From Oscillospiraceae bacterium (lineage in GTDB: Bacteria > Bacillota_A > Clostridia > Oscillospirales > Oscillospiraceae), in contig JAFQDR010000043.1 of assembly GCA_017415945.1 (NCBI GenBank), positions 1 to 12,910 of the forward strand: a DNA stretch of 12,910 bases, read 5' to 3'. The notes beneath the pieces were generated by a model that was given only the letters and a program-made list of their open reading frames with translations, ran no database searches and was not told the DNA's origin. The translations under genes and the position numbers were made by a program. Positions 1 to 6,900 of this stretch are shown piece after piece; position 1 is the first letter of the stretch; each line of letters starts with the position of its first letter.

Positions 1-69
1 TGCCATGAATCTGAAAAAGCTGGCAATTTGGAGTTGGAAGAACTCCTTGCATCGTTTCATTTTCAGCAT
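1..69 (-). CDS. Putative 5' end of an unidentified gene, cut by the left edge
   Basis: On the minus strand an ATG at 69-67 opens a frame that stays open to the window edge (23 codons, beginning MLKMKRCKEFF). A GGGAG ribosome-binding site lies at 79-75, five bases upstream. The visible peptide is basic and then hydrophobic, which is too little to assign a family. It would be the next gene downstream of the LtaS-like gene on the same strand, separated by two hairpins. The alternative is that nothing is encoded here: the plus-strand frames over the same bases have no start with a ribosome-binding site, and two of them run into the hairpin at 92-122. Confidence 0.3.
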   Translation of the reverse strand, partial: MLKMKRCKEFFQLQIASFFRFMA

Positions 70-91
70 TTTTGCTCCCTTTTACAGAAAT

Positions 92-122
92 ACCCCTGTT
101 TTCGTTTTTTGAAAACAGGGGT
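92..122. terminator. Hairpin, possible terminator
   Basis: Perfect 12-bp stem: ACCCCTGTTTTC at 92-103 pairs with 111-122, with a T-rich 7-base loop. The following T tracts are weak on both strands (TCTTT on plus, ATTTCT on minus), so the direction is unclear. It sits between the LtaS-like gene and the putative gene at the left edge. Confidence 0.45.
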
Positions 123-137
123 TCTTTGACAGTCTGA

Positions 138-167
138 AACAGCCTCTGAGAAATCTCAGAGGCTGTT
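138..167 (-). terminator. Hairpin just after the LtaS-like gene
   Basis: Perfect 13-bp stem (138-150 with 155-167) and a 4-base loop, beginning ten bases after the minus-strand stop codon at 179-177. On the minus strand it is followed only by TCAGACTG, so it lacks a real T tract. It may act as a weak terminator or as a 3'-end stabiliser. Confidence 0.5.
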
Positions 168-176
168 CGTTTAGCT

Positions 177-2252
177 TTAGATGGGTTCTTCAACGCTTGG
201 ATTCAGCTGTTCTTCCACCAGCTTGTAGTAGTCCTTATAGAGGATGTTCTTAGCGTACTTGAACATCTCCTTGGCCTTGTCCTTCATGGCATCGATGTAT
301 TCCTCGTTGTCAAATTCCTCATACCCGGGATTGGGGGTGAAGGTATCGGTGAAGGAATCGTAGCTGCCTGCCAGACTGATCCAGCTGCTGCCGATGCCGC
401 CGTCCACACCCACAACAAAGGGCTGAGGGGAGTTGGGGTCGGATACATTGTAATTGGTGGAGAGAATGTCACGGCCGCTGAACAGACGGGAGTCGTATTC
501 CAGACCGAACAGATTGGACAGGGTGGGGATGATGTCGATGGAGGAGCAGGGGTCATCGATGACGATGGGCTCTTCCATGCTGCCGCACCAGAGCATGAAG
601 CTGTTGCGGTAGCGCAGCATATCACGATCTCCCGTGTCCACAGGCTCCAGCTCGTGATATTCCTTGGAGGTGAGCTTGTAGGGATAATGGTCGGAGGTCA
701 GTGCAATGACGGTGTCATCGGCAATGCCCGCAGCCTCCAGCTTGTTCATCAGCTCCGTCATTGCCAGCTCCAGCTCCAGCTGAGAGGCGATGTATGCCCG
801 CACGGGGGTGGAGTACTGGGTCAGGTGCGCCACTTCGTCTTCGTGCTTTTCGCACATCTTGTGGGCGCCGAAGCCCCATGCCCCGTGACCGCTGACGGTC
901 ATGTAATAGGTGTGGAACTTTTCACCGTTGTTGACATAGTTGTCAATGTACTCATCGGCGGTGACCAGAATCATTTCATGGTCGGAGTTGGGCCAGGAGC
1001 TTCTGCTGATGAGGTTCAGACCGTTGCCGCAGCCCTTGTACACATAGCCCAGATTGGGGTGGGTGCGGTGGCGTTCGTAGAAGTTCCAGGTGTTGTTGTG
1101 GTAGGCGCGGGTGGCGTAGCCCAGCTCCATAAACTGGTTGCCCAAGGCATAAGGCATGGACTTTCTGGCGCTGGCAAGGAAGGACAGGGCACCGTTGACG
1201 TTGGTGGGCAGCAGACCGCTTACGGCGGCAAACTCGCCCCCTGTGGTGCTCTGGTGCCAGTCGGGCTGGTAGAAGTCCGTGAACACAAAGCCCTCGGTGG
1301 ACAGCTTATACAGGGTGGGGGTCAGTTCCTCGCTGACAGCATAGGGGGAGAAGGATTCCGCCACAATGAAAATCAGGTTTTTGCCCTCGAACATCCCCGT
1401 GTATTGGTTCTTGTCCGTGGGGGTCTTGGCGGCGAAATAGCTGCTCATTTCCTGCACCAGCTTGTCATTGGTGCTTTCCCCGATGGCCTTGAAGTCAATG
1501 TCCTGCACGTTTGCTCCGTACACAGGGTCTGGGGTCACAGCGGGAGTGGGCTGCGCGGAGGGAGTGGGATCCGAAGCGATACCGGGGGTAAATTCGGGGA
1601 CACCGAAGATGCCGTAGACCCCTTCCAGCTGCAGGCTGCACATGAGCCCGAAGCGGGTGATGGCGGGGTTAATGGCGTATTCCGCGGTGAAGTATTCGCG
1701 GTCCTCCTCCAAATCCCCGTTGCCAAGCAGCAGAAGCAGGATGACACCGATTTCCAGCACTGCAAACAGCCCTGCGGACAGTGCACGCTGTTTCTTGGAG
1801 CTGCGGTGGGCGGGGACGATTTTCTTGTGCTTCCACGCCAGAATCACCATGGGGATCAGAGCGGTGAAAATATAGGGCAGCCCATGGATGACGGTGTTTA
1901 CGGTGTCGGCACCGAAGTCCGCGGTGACGTTGCCGGACATACTGAGCATATAGCCCACTTCAAAGAAAATCTGGAAGTAGGAGTGGGCGCAGTATTCCGC
2001 ACAGAATACCACGATGGGGACGAATGCAAACAGCCCCGTCAGCACCAGACGCAGCTTGCGGGATTTGGGGCATTGGGCAATGGCGTAGAACAGGCTGCCG
2101 AAGGCTGCGGCGAATACCGCAAGGTACAGCAGATGGTAGTCGAAGCGAGCGGCATCCACGGAAAACAGTCGCAGCAGCAGCTCCTCATATAAAATGGTCA
2201 AAGGCAGAAACAGTGGGGCCCACAGATTCCGCTTGGAAAAAGCTTTGCTCAT
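177..2252 (-). CDS. LtaS-like lipoteichoic acid synthase family membrane sulfatase
   Basis: Predicted phosphoglycerol-transferase-type enzyme of the alkaline-phosphatase/sulfatase fold, 691 residues, anchored in the membrane with its catalytic domain outside. About five hydrophobic helices occupy residues 12-176. A Pro/Thr-rich linker follows at about 222-243, and the sulfatase-like domain begins near 290. Residues matching the LtaS metal site are visible: E299 (in VAESF), the candidate nucleophile T336 (in HQSTTGGEF), H456 (in SGHGAW) and D521-H522 (in TSDHYPY). The frame is open for another 74 codons upstream, but ATG at 2252-2250 was chosen. It has an AAAGGA site eight bases upstream, the membrane region starts right after it, and the upstream part overlaps the zinc-ribbon gene and its terminator. 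Family membership is clear; the exact polymer (lipoteichoic acid or another phosphoglycerol-modified glycan) is not. Confidence 0.88.
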   Translation of the reverse strand: MSKAFSKRNLWAPLFLPLTILYEELLLRLFSVDAARFDYHLLYLAVFAAAFGSLFYAIAQCPKSRKLRLVLTGLFAFVPIVVFCAEYCAHSYFQIFFEVGYMLSMSGNVTADFGADTVNTVIHGLPYIFTALIPMVILAWKHKKIVPAHRSSKKQRALSAGLFAVLEIGVILLLLLGNGDLEEDREYFTAEYAINPAITRFGLMCSLQLEGVYGIFGVPEFTPGIASDPTPSAQPTPAVTPDPVYGANVQDIDFKAIGESTNDKLVQEMSSYFAAKTPTDKNQYTGMFEGKNLIFIVAESFSPYAVSEELTPTLYKLSTEGFVFTDFYQPDWHQSTTGGEFAAVSGLLPTNVNGALSFLASARKSMPYALGNQFMELGYATRAYHNNTWNFYERHRTHPNLGYVYKGCGNGLNLISRSSWPNSDHEMILVTADEYIDNYVNNGEKFHTYYMTVSGHGAWGFGAHKMCEKHEDEVAHLTQYSTPVRAYIASQLELELAMTELMNKLEAAGIADDTVIALTSDHYPYKLTSKEYHELEPVDTGDRDMLRYRNSFMLWCGSMEEPIVIDDPCSSIDIIPTLSNLFGLEYDSRLFSGRDILSTNYNVSDPNSPQPFVVGVDGGIGSSWISLAGSYDSFTDTFTPNPGYEEFDNEEYIDAMKDKAKEMFKYAKNILYKDYYKLVEEQLNPSVEEPI

Positions 2253-2260
2253 AAATGAGA

Positions 2261-2266
2261 TCCTTT
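2261..2266 (-). promoter_or_regulatory. Ribosome-binding site that fixes the LtaS-like start
   Basis: AAAGGA on the minus strand, eight bases before the ATG at 2252-2250. It decides against the longer open frame that reaches back to 2474. Confidence 0.7.
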
Positions 2267-2292
2267 CGAAAAGGGGGATAATATAACAATCT

Positions 2293-2322
2293 ATAATACT
2301 ACGGTTATGGGAGAAAATGCAA
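2293..2322 (-). promoter_or_regulatory. Candidate promoter of the LtaS-like gene
   Basis: On the minus strand TTGCAT (2322-2317), an 18-base spacer and TATTAT (2298-2293), about 40 bases before the start codon. The -10 box is good and the -35 box moderate. It lies downstream of the terminator of the preceding gene, as expected for a separate transcription unit. Confidence 0.45.
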
Positions 2323-2330
2323 GCATTTCC

Positions 2331-2367
2331 ACGAAAAAACCGAAGCAGCGGGAAGCAGCTTCGGTTT
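2331..2367 (-). terminator. Intrinsic terminator of the zinc-ribbon gene
   Basis: Minus-strand stem AAACCGAAGC / GCTTCGGTTT (2367-2358 with 2346-2337), an 11-base loop, then a run of Ts. It starts eight bases after the stop codon at 2377-2375. A textbook rho-independent terminator. Confidence 0.85.
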
Positions 2368-2374
2368 GGGGGGA

Positions 2375-2785
2375 TCAGGTTTTTCCTTGGAAGCGGGTGC
2401 CGCATTTGCTGCAGGTAATGTTCACCTTGCCCTTGCCCTTGGGGACGCGGAGGTTGGTGCTGCAGTTGGGGCATACAAAGAACTTAAAGTCCTTCCGCTG
2501 CTGGTGCTTCTCCCTGCGGAACCGCATCTTACGGCGCAGACCGCCCAGCCACTCTAAATAATAGAGGTTCTCCAGATATCTCTTTTCAATGTTGCGGCTC
2601 AAAGCACGGAAAATCGCCCATACGATCAGCAGCATGGATGCGGCGCTGAACAGGCTGCTCACGGGCACGCTCTTTTGTGTCAGCACGGACAGCACAGAGC
2701 ACAATACAGCACCGAACAGCTGCACGCGGTACAGGGCATCCCCGCCGTATCGGCCTTGCATAAACTGTTGCAGTTTGTTTTTCAT
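2375..2785 (-). CDS. Small membrane protein with C-terminal zinc ribbon, function unknown
   Basis: 136 residues. Two hydrophobic segments (about 20-37 and 44-62) form a probable hairpin in the membrane. A strongly basic stretch follows (about 84-101, rich in Arg, Lys and Gln). The C-terminal zinc ribbon has two Cys pairs: C105/C108 (CPNC) and C125/C128 (CSKC). The basic linker and zinc ribbon should face the cytoplasm. GGAG lies four bases before the ATG at 2785-2783, and a consensus promoter lies about 50 bases upstream. It has its own terminator and so is probably monocistronic. Similar small zinc-ribbon membrane proteins occur in Clostridia, but I know of no assigned role. A nucleic-acid or protein-binding function for the ribbon is only inference. 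Confidence 0.85.
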   Translation of the reverse strand: MKNKLQQFMQGRYGGDALYRVQLFGAVLCSVLSVLTQKSVPVSSLFSAASMLLIVWAIFRALSRNIEKRYLENLYYLEWLGGLRRKMRFRREKHQQRKDFKFFVCPNCSTNLRVPKGKGKVNITCSKCGTRFQGKT

Positions 2786-2835
2786 ATAACTCCAATCCTA
2801 TGTGGAAATTCATCGTACAAAATCTTTATACTACT

Positions 2836-2863
2836 ATTTTATTCACCGCGGCGCATTTGTCAA
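2836..2863 (-). promoter_or_regulatory. Promoter of the zinc-ribbon membrane protein gene
   Basis: On the minus strand a perfect TTGACA (2863-2858), a 16-base spacer and TAAAAT (2841-2836). It lies about 50 bases upstream of the start codon and is divergent from the argF promoter. Confidence 0.75.
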
Positions 2864-2932
2864 TTTACTTCATAGTAAGTTTACATATTTTTGTGAGGGA
2901 ATTTGCGACACTGTAAAAATATTCGCTGACTA

Positions 2933-2961
2933 TTGCATAATACGTGAATATGATGTATAAT
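2933..2961 (+). promoter_or_regulatory. argF promoter
   Basis: TTGCAT at 2933-2938, a 17-base spacer and a perfect TATAAT at 2956-2961, giving a leader of roughly 55 bases before the argF ATG. The -10 box lies inside an ARG-box-like palindrome. Confidence 0.75.
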
Positions 2962-2968
2962 CATTCAT
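2953..2968 (+). promoter_or_regulatory. ARG box (ArgR operator) over the argF -10
   Basis: ATGTATAATCATTCAT is a near-palindrome matching the known ArgR/AhrC consensus (TGAAT-N4-ATTCA core) except for one base in the left half-site and one in the centre. Flanking bases extend the dyad (TGATG...CATCA at 2951-2970). It covers the -10 box, so bound ArgR would block transcription when arginine is abundant. A weaker second match lies at about 2934-2947. Confidence 0.7.
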
Positions 2969-2977
2969 CATAAATAG

Positions 2978-2998
2978 CCTCCCTCGCTGAAAGGGAGG
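2978..2998. repeat. Short CCTCCCT/AGGGAGG hairpin in the argF leader
   Basis: CCTCCCT (2978-2984) and AGGGAGG (2992-2998) form a 7-bp stem with a 7-base loop in the argF 5' leader, 10 bases before the AGGAGGT ribosome-binding site. It resembles one terminal hairpin of the CTCCCC-type elements at 7904-8141 and 12162-12277 and may be a remnant. Confidence 0.4.
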
Positions 2999-3023
2999 GG
3001 ACACAGACAGGAGGTACGGGACT

Positions 3024-4010
3024 ATGGAACTGAAAGGCAAGTCGTTTTTGAAGCTGTTGGATTTCACCGCCGAGGAGATCGGGGATCTTTTGGATTTGGC
3101 GGCAAAGCTGAAGCAGGAGAAGAAGCAGGGCATTCCCCACAGACATTTGGAGGGGAAGAACATTGCTCTGATTTTTGAGAAAACCAGCACCCGTACCCGC
3201 TGCGCCTTTGAGGTGGCGGGGCATGACTTGGGCATGGGCACCACCTATCTGGGGCCTACGGGCAGCCAGATCGGGGTAAAGGAATCCATTGCGGACACCG
3301 CCCGTGTGCTGGGCAGAATGTATGACGGTATTGAGTATCGAGGCTTCGGGCAGGATATCGTGGAGGAGCTGGCGGCCTATGCAGGGGTCCCCGTATGGAA
3401 TGGGCTCACGGATGAGTTCCACCCCACCCAGATTCTGGCAGATTTTCTGACGATCCAAGAGCATTTTGGCAAGCTCAAGGGCATCAACTTTGTATATATG
3501 GGGGATGCCCGTTTCAATATGGGCAACAGCCTCATGGTTGGCTGCGCCAAGATGGGGCTGCACTTCACCGCCTGCGCTCCCGAGGCTTATTTCCCCGCGG
3601 CGGAGCTGGTGGATACCTGCAAGGCGCTGGCAGCGGAAAGCGGCGGCAGCATCACGCTGTGCAGTGACCCCATGGAGGCCACCAAGGGTGCGGACGTGAT
3701 CTACACGGATATTTGGGTCAGCATGGGCGAGCCCACGGAGGTCTGGGCAGAGCGTATTGAGGCCCTAAGCCCCTATCAGGTGAACGCCGCCATTATGGAA
3801 AACGCGGGCCCCCGGGCACGGTTTATGCATTGTCTCCCCGCATATCACGATTTGAATACCAAGATCGGCAGGGAGATGGGGGAAAAGTTCGGCAGAGACT
3901 CCATGGAAGTGTCCAACGAGGTATTCGAAGGACCCCAAAGCATCGTCTTCGACGAAGCGGAAAACCGTATGCATACCATCAAGGCTGTCATGCTGGCAAC
4001 GATGCAATAA
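3024..4010 (+). CDS. argF: Ornithine carbamoyltransferase
   Basis: Cytoplasmic enzyme joining carbamoyl phosphate and ornithine to make citrulline, the sixth step of arginine synthesis. At 328 residues it is full length. All signature motifs are present: the carbamoyl-phosphate loop STRTR at 55-59, HPTQ at 133-136, the ornithine-binding DxxxSMG motif (D229-G235) and HCLP at 269-272. Sequence similarity to E. coli ArgI/ArgF runs throughout. The ATG has AGGAGGT eight bases upstream (3009-3015). It is monocistronic, with its own promoter and a terminator 80 bases downstream. The catabolic homologue arcB is the main alternative. The ARG box on the promoter and the absence of arcA/arcC neighbours favour biosynthetic argF. 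Codon use includes many GGG glycines, unlike typA nearby. Confidence 0.95.
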   Translation: MELKGKSFLKLLDFTAEEIGDLLDLAAKLKQEKKQGIPHRHLEGKNIALIFEKTSTRTRCAFEVAGHDLGMGTTYLGPTGSQIGVKESIADTARVLGRMYDGIEYRGFGQDIVEELAAYAGVPVWNGLTDEFHPTQILADFLTIQEHFGKLKGINFVYMGDARFNMGNSLMVGCAKMGLHFTACAPEAYFPAAELVDTCKALAAESGGSITLCSDPMEATKGADVIYTDIWVSMGEPTEVWAERIEALSPYQVNAAIMENAGPRARFMHCLPAYHDLNTKIGREMGEKFGRDSMEVSNEVFEGPQSIVFDEAENRMHTIKAVMLATMQ

Positions 4011-4089
4011 TTTTTCAGCTCGTACCAACAATTGCTGTATCGTTCCGTTATATTGCACGGTATCGGTTCTGCGGATATTGACTGTAAAA

Positions 4090-4123
4090 AACAAGCCCTC
4101 TTGCGAAAGCAAGAGGGTTTGTT
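4090..4123. terminator. Bidirectional terminator between argF and the small membrane protein pair
   Basis: A 15-bp stem (4090-4104 with 4109-4123, one G-T pair) closed by a GAAA loop, 80 bases after the argF stop. The plus strand continues with TTTGTTCTTG. On the minus strand the stem ends in a run of six Ts, so it should stop transcription arriving from both convergent sides. Confidence 0.85.
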
Positions 4124-4128
4124 CTTGT

Positions 4129-4150
4129 GAAGGCTCCTCCTTTAAGGAGA
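4129..4150. repeat. Short CTCCTT/AAGGAG palindrome, probable repeat remnant
   Basis: GAAGGCTCCTCCTTTAAGGAG resembles the left terminal hairpin of the CTCCCC-type element at 12162-12277 (AAGGCTCCCCTTTGAAGGGG). No matching right half is seen nearby. Confidence 0.35.
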
Positions 4151-4154
4151 GTTA

Positions 4155-4245
4155 TTGTAGGGCGGGGGCTTGCTCCCGCCGCTTGTGCGTTAACATCGGC
4201 AGTGATATTTGTGCGGAACGGCGGGAGCAAGCCCCCGCCCTACAA
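4155..4245. repeat. Inverted-repeat element with perfect 27-bp arms
   Basis: Bases 4155-4181 are the exact reverse complement of 4219-4245, with a 37-base spacer. The ends read TTGTAGGGCGGGGGCTTGC and inward. It carries no coding sequence and lies in the convergent gap between argF and the small membrane pair, six bases past the latter's stop codon. It looks like a miniature non-autonomous element. Its end motif TTGTAGGG recurs in the element at 4848-4922. Confidence 0.75.
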
Positions 4246-4251
4246 GAGCAC

Positions 4252-4500
4252 CTATTCTTCCTTTTGATTATTCTCCATGACCTGTTCCGCGAAGGACTTG
4301 GGCTCCTCCTCGGGGATAATGCCCAGTCTGCGCTCGATTTCCTCCAAGCGTTCGTCAATGCTCATGTACATCCGCAGGACGGCGGCGATGAAGAAGGCAG
4401 GCAGTGCCAGCAGGGCAAAGCCTCCCAAAAAATTGCCGAACACGGAAACGAGAATGACCAGCAAAATGCAGGATACAATAAACAGTCCAATGAATTTCAT
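4252..4500 (-). CDS. Small membrane protein with C-terminal coiled coil, second of a tandem pair
   Basis: 82 residues. One long or two close hydrophobic segments (about 4-44) are followed by a charged, helical, probably coiled-coil tail (about 47-82, with EERLEEIERRL-like heptads and many Glu). It opens with MKFIGLF exactly like the upstream gene and has the same layout, so the two are paralogues. Its ATG overlaps the upstream TGA by four bases (ATGA at 4500-4497), which suggests translational coupling, though it also has its own AGGAGG. Function unknown. A membrane-anchored heteromer of the two is a reasonable guess from the layout only. Confidence 0.8.
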   Translation of the reverse strand: MKFIGLFIVSCILLVILVSVFGNFLGGFALLALPAFFIAAVLRMYMSIDERLEEIERRLGIIPEEEPKSFAEQVMENNQKEE

Positions 4501-4748
4501 GCGCAGTCCTCCTTATTCTTTTCATTCAGCTGATCTTTGAGGGTCTTGAGCTCTCTGTTTGCAAGGGTCAGCCGCACTTCCAGTTCGTCCAGACGGTCAC
4601 TCTGCCCCATGAACAGCCGCAGGACAAGTGCCATCAAGAATGCGGCAATTCCAACAATACCGTAAATGTTTTCAAACAAAGGCCAAATGATGTTCAAGGC
4701 CAGAAAAATCAGGAAATAGCATCCGCCGAATAGTCCGATGAACTTCAT
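4497..4748 (-). CDS. Small membrane protein with C-terminal coiled coil, first of a tandem pair
   Basis: 83 residues. It begins MKFIGLF, has hydrophobic segments at about 4-23 and 28-48, then a charged helical tail (about 51-83, with leucine-spaced heptads). Same architecture as the following gene, including the RVLRxxM/F-type junction after the membrane part (VLRLFMGQSDRLDELE here, VLRMYMSIDERLEEIE there). AGGAGG lies seven bases before the ATG, and a strong promoter lies about 40 bases upstream. The two genes probably form a bicistronic unit ending at the terminator at 4090-4123. Function unknown. Confidence 0.8.
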   Translation of the reverse strand: MKFIGLFGGCYFLIFLALNIIWPLFENIYGIVGIAAFLMALVLRLFMGQSDRLDELEVRLTLANRELKTLKDQLNEKNKEDCA

Positions 4749-4783
4749 ACGCTGTCCTCCTTGTTGTTGGTTTTGTTAATTGT

Positions 4784-4812
4784 ATTATATCCTTGTTTCG
4801 AAATTATGTCGA
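4784..4812 (-). promoter_or_regulatory. Promoter of the small membrane protein pair
   Basis: On the minus strand TCGACA (4812-4807), a 17-base spacer and a perfect TATAAT (4789-4784), 35 bases before the first ATG. Confidence 0.75.
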
Positions 4813-4847
4813 GTCGAATATTGGAGTGAGCCCCAATAATCGGGATT

Positions 4848-4922
4848 TGTAGGGAGCGTCGGGGACGACGCTCCCTACGCGGAAGAGATTTTTGGGGTGC
4901 AGCTGCGCAGTTCGCCCCTACA
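4848..4922. repeat. Miniature palindromic element, TTGTAGGG...CCCTACAA
   Basis: The ends are inverted copies of each other with small differences (TTGTAGGGAGCG at 4848-4859; CGCCCCTACAA at 4912-4922). Inside, GTAGGGAGCGTCG (4849-4861) pairs perfectly with 4866-4878 around a 4-base loop. It lies in the gap between the divergent promoters of the small membrane pair and typA. The end motif is shared with the 4155-4245 element. Confidence 0.6.
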
Positions 4923-4973
4923 AGGAAATCCTTCTTATTCCTGTATATTTTCCGAAAAATCCATAATCTATCG

Positions 4974-5002
4974 TTGCAATTTACATATTAGGGGAGTATA
5001 AT
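4974..5002 (+). promoter_or_regulatory. typA promoter
   Basis: TTGCAA (4974-4979), a 17-base spacer and a perfect TATAAT (4997-5002), giving a leader of about 40 bases. Confidence 0.75.
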
Positions 5003-5032
5003 AAACTGCTTAATTTTTGAATTTTTACACTT

Positions 5033-5039
5033 AAGGAAG
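5033..5039 (+). promoter_or_regulatory. Ribosome-binding site that decides the typA start
   Basis: AAGGAAG at 5033-5039 is immediately in front of, and overlaps, the first possible start (GTG 5039-5041), leaving no spacing for it. It is eight bases before TTG 5048-5050, which also gives the usual TypA N-terminus. Confidence 0.6.
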
Positions 5040-5047
5040 TGTTCGTT

Positions 5048-6865
5048 TTGCAGAACTTGAGAAATATTGCAATCATTGCCCACGTTGACCACGGTAAGAC
5101 CACCCTGGTTGACGAAATGCTGAAGCAGTCCGGCGTGTACCACGAAAACCAGGAAGTGGTGGAACGCGTTATGGACTCCGGTGACCTGGAACGTGAACGC
5201 GGCATCACGATTCTGGCCAAGAATACCGCTGTCCGCTACAAGGGCACCAAAATCAACATCGTAGACACCCCCGGCCACGCGGACTTCGGCGGCGAAGTAG
5301 AACGTGTGCTGAAGATGGTCAACGGTGTTATCCTGCTGGTTGACGCTGCGGAAGGCCCCATGCCCCAGACCCGTTTCGTTCTCAGCAAGGCGCTGGCTAT
5401 GGGTCACCGTGTCATCGTTGTACTGAACAAGATCGACCGTCCCGACCAGCGTATCCATGAGGTCATTGACGAAATTCTGGAGCTGCTGATGGATCTGGAT
5501 GCTACCGACGAGCAGCTGGACTCTCCCATGCTGTTTTGCTCCGGCAGACAGGGCACCGCATCCTATGCTCCCGACGTGGTGGGCACCGACCTGCAGCCCC
5601 TGTTCGACACTATCATGGACTATATCCCCGCACCCGAAACCAACACTGAGGCACCCTTCCAGATGCTGGTTTCCTCCGTGGACTACAACGAATTCGTGGG
5701 CCGTATCGCAATCGGCCGCATTGAACGTGGTACCATCAAGCAGAACCAGGAGATCATGGTCTGCAACTACCACGACAGCTCCCTGAGCCGCAAGGCAAAG
5801 GCTGTGTCCATGTATGAATACGAAGGTCTGGCCCGTACCCCCGTTACCGAATCCTCCGCAGGCAACATCATTGCCATGAGCGGTCTGGGTGACATCTCCA
5901 TCGGCGACACCATTTGCGCAGTGGGCGCAGTGGAGCCCATGGAATTTGTACAGATCTCCGCTCCCACCATGGAAATGACCTTCTCCATCAACGACTCTCC
6001 CTTCGCAGGCCGCGAAGGCAAGTTCGTCACCTCCCGTCAGCTCCGTGACCGCCTGTACCGCGAAACCCTGAAGGACGTGGCTCTGCGTGTCACCGATGAC
6101 CCCGATGCCATGGACAGCTTCGTGGTTGCGGGCCGCGGCGAAATGCACATGTCCATTCTCATCGAAACCATGCGCCGTGAGGGCTACGAATTTCAGGTAT
6201 CTCCTCCCCGCGTACTGTTTGCGGAAATCGACGGTGTAAAGTCCGAACCCATCGAACGCGTTGTTGTTGACGTACCCTCCGAAAACATCGGCTCCGTCAT
6301 CGAAGCGCTGGGCCGCCGCAAGGGCGAATTTTTGGAAATGCTGCCTGTGGGCAACCGCACCAAGGCAACCTTCCTGGTACCCTCCCGCGGTCTGTTTGGC
6401 TACCGCAACGAATTCCTGACCGCAACTAAGGGCGAAGGCATTCTGGCAAGCGTATTTGAAAAGTACGAGCCCTTCAAGGGCGAAATTGCCCGCCGCTCCA
6501 CCGGCTCTCTGATCGCATTCGAAACCGGCGAGACCGTTACCTACGGCCTGTTCAACGCACAGGAACGCGGTGTGCTGTTCGTCGGCCCCGGTGTGCCCGT
6601 GTACGCAGGCATGATCGTTGGCCAGAACCCCAAGGCGGAGGATATGTCCGTCAACGTCTGCAAGCGCAAGCAGCTGACCAATATGCGTGCAAGCGGCAGC
6701 GACGATGCACTGCGTCTGGTGACCCCCAAGATCATGAGCTTGGAACAGTGTCTGGAATTCCTGGCAGACGACGAGCTGCTGGAAGTAACCCCCAAGACCC
6801 TCCGTCTGAGAAAGCGCATCCTTGACCACAGCATGAGAATGAAGGCCCTCAAGGGCAACAAATAA
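5048..6865 (+). CDS. typA: Translational GTPase TypA/BipA
   Basis: Ribosome-associated GTPase of the EF-G/LepA superfamily, known to help growth under stress and 50S assembly. 605 residues from the chosen TTG start, normal for the family. GTPase motifs: G1 AHVDHGKTT (11-19), switch RGITI (51-55), DTPGH (73-77) and NKID (127-130). Beta-barrel domain II, the EF-G-like domains and the TypA-type C-terminal domain follow, ending in the family-typical [16 protein letters not shown] region. A GTG nine bases upstream would add three residues but leaves no room for the ribosome-binding site. It has its own promoter and terminator. Codon use is strongly biased (GGC/GGT, CGT/CGC, GAA, C-ending codons; few GGG), unlike argF and the M56 gene. 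This fits high expression rather than transfer. Confidence 0.96.
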   Translation: MQNLRNIAIIAHVDHGKTTLVDEMLKQSGVYHENQEVVERVMDSGDLERERGITILAKNTAVRYKGTKINIVDTPGHADFGGEVERVLKMVNGVILLVDAAEGPMPQTRFVLSKALAMGHRVIVVLNKIDRPDQRIHEVIDEILELLMDLDATDEQLDSPMLFCSGRQGTASYAPDVVGTDLQPLFDTIMDYIPAPETNTEAPFQMLVSSVDYNEFVGRIAIGRIERGTIKQNQEIMVCNYHDSSLSRKAKAVSMYEYEGLARTPVTESSAGNIIAMSGLGDISIGDTICAVGAVEPMEFVQISAPTMEMTFSINDSPFAGREGKFVTSRQLRDRLYRETLKDVALRVTDDPDAMDSFVVAGRGEMHMSILIETMRREGYEFQVSPPRVLFAEIDGVKSEPIERVVVDVPSENIGSVIEALGRRKGEFLEMLPVGNRTKATFLVPSRGLFGYRNEFLTATKGEGILASVFEKYEPFKGEIARRSTGSLIAFETGETVTYGLFNAQERGVLFVGPGVPVYAGMIVGQNPKAEDMSVNVCKRKQLTNMRASGSDDALRLVTPKIMSLEQCLEFLADDELLEVTPKTLRLRKRILDHSMRMKALKGNK

Positions 6866-6900
6866 ATCAAAAGCCACGGATGTTCCGTGGCTTTTGATTT
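6864..6900 (+). terminator. typA terminator hairpin
   Basis: A 17-bp perfect stem (6864-6880 with 6884-6900) and a 3-base loop. It begins within the typA stop codon, and the descending arm is T-rich (CTTTTGATTT). Confidence 0.8.

Noticed and set aside
654..2192. A 512-codon open frame on the plus strand opposite the LtaS-like gene
   Set aside because: Shadow of the real gene, of low complexity (Gly, Val, His, Gln), with no ribosome-binding site or promoter. The opposite strand shows clear LtaS active-site motifs.
2253..2474. N-terminal extension of the LtaS-like protein to 2474
   Set aside because: It would overlap the end of the zinc-ribbon gene and translate its terminator. The ATG at 2252 has a well-placed AAAGGA and precedes the membrane region directly.
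2864..3023. T-box or riboswitch in the argF leader
   Set aside because: The leader is only about 55 bases, with one small hairpin and no T-box sequence; operator control by ArgR explains it better.
4078..4533. A 151-codon plus-strand frame opposite the second small membrane gene
   Set aside because: It begins in the argF terminator, reads through the 27-bp inverted repeat and then lies opposite a gene with a good ribosome-binding site and a credible membrane protein.
4988..6877. A 629-codon open frame on the minus strand opposite typA
   Set aside because: It mirrors typA over its full length. It arises from the strong C-ending codon bias of typA, has no ribosome-binding site and gives a His/Gly/Val-rich protein without recognisable motifs.
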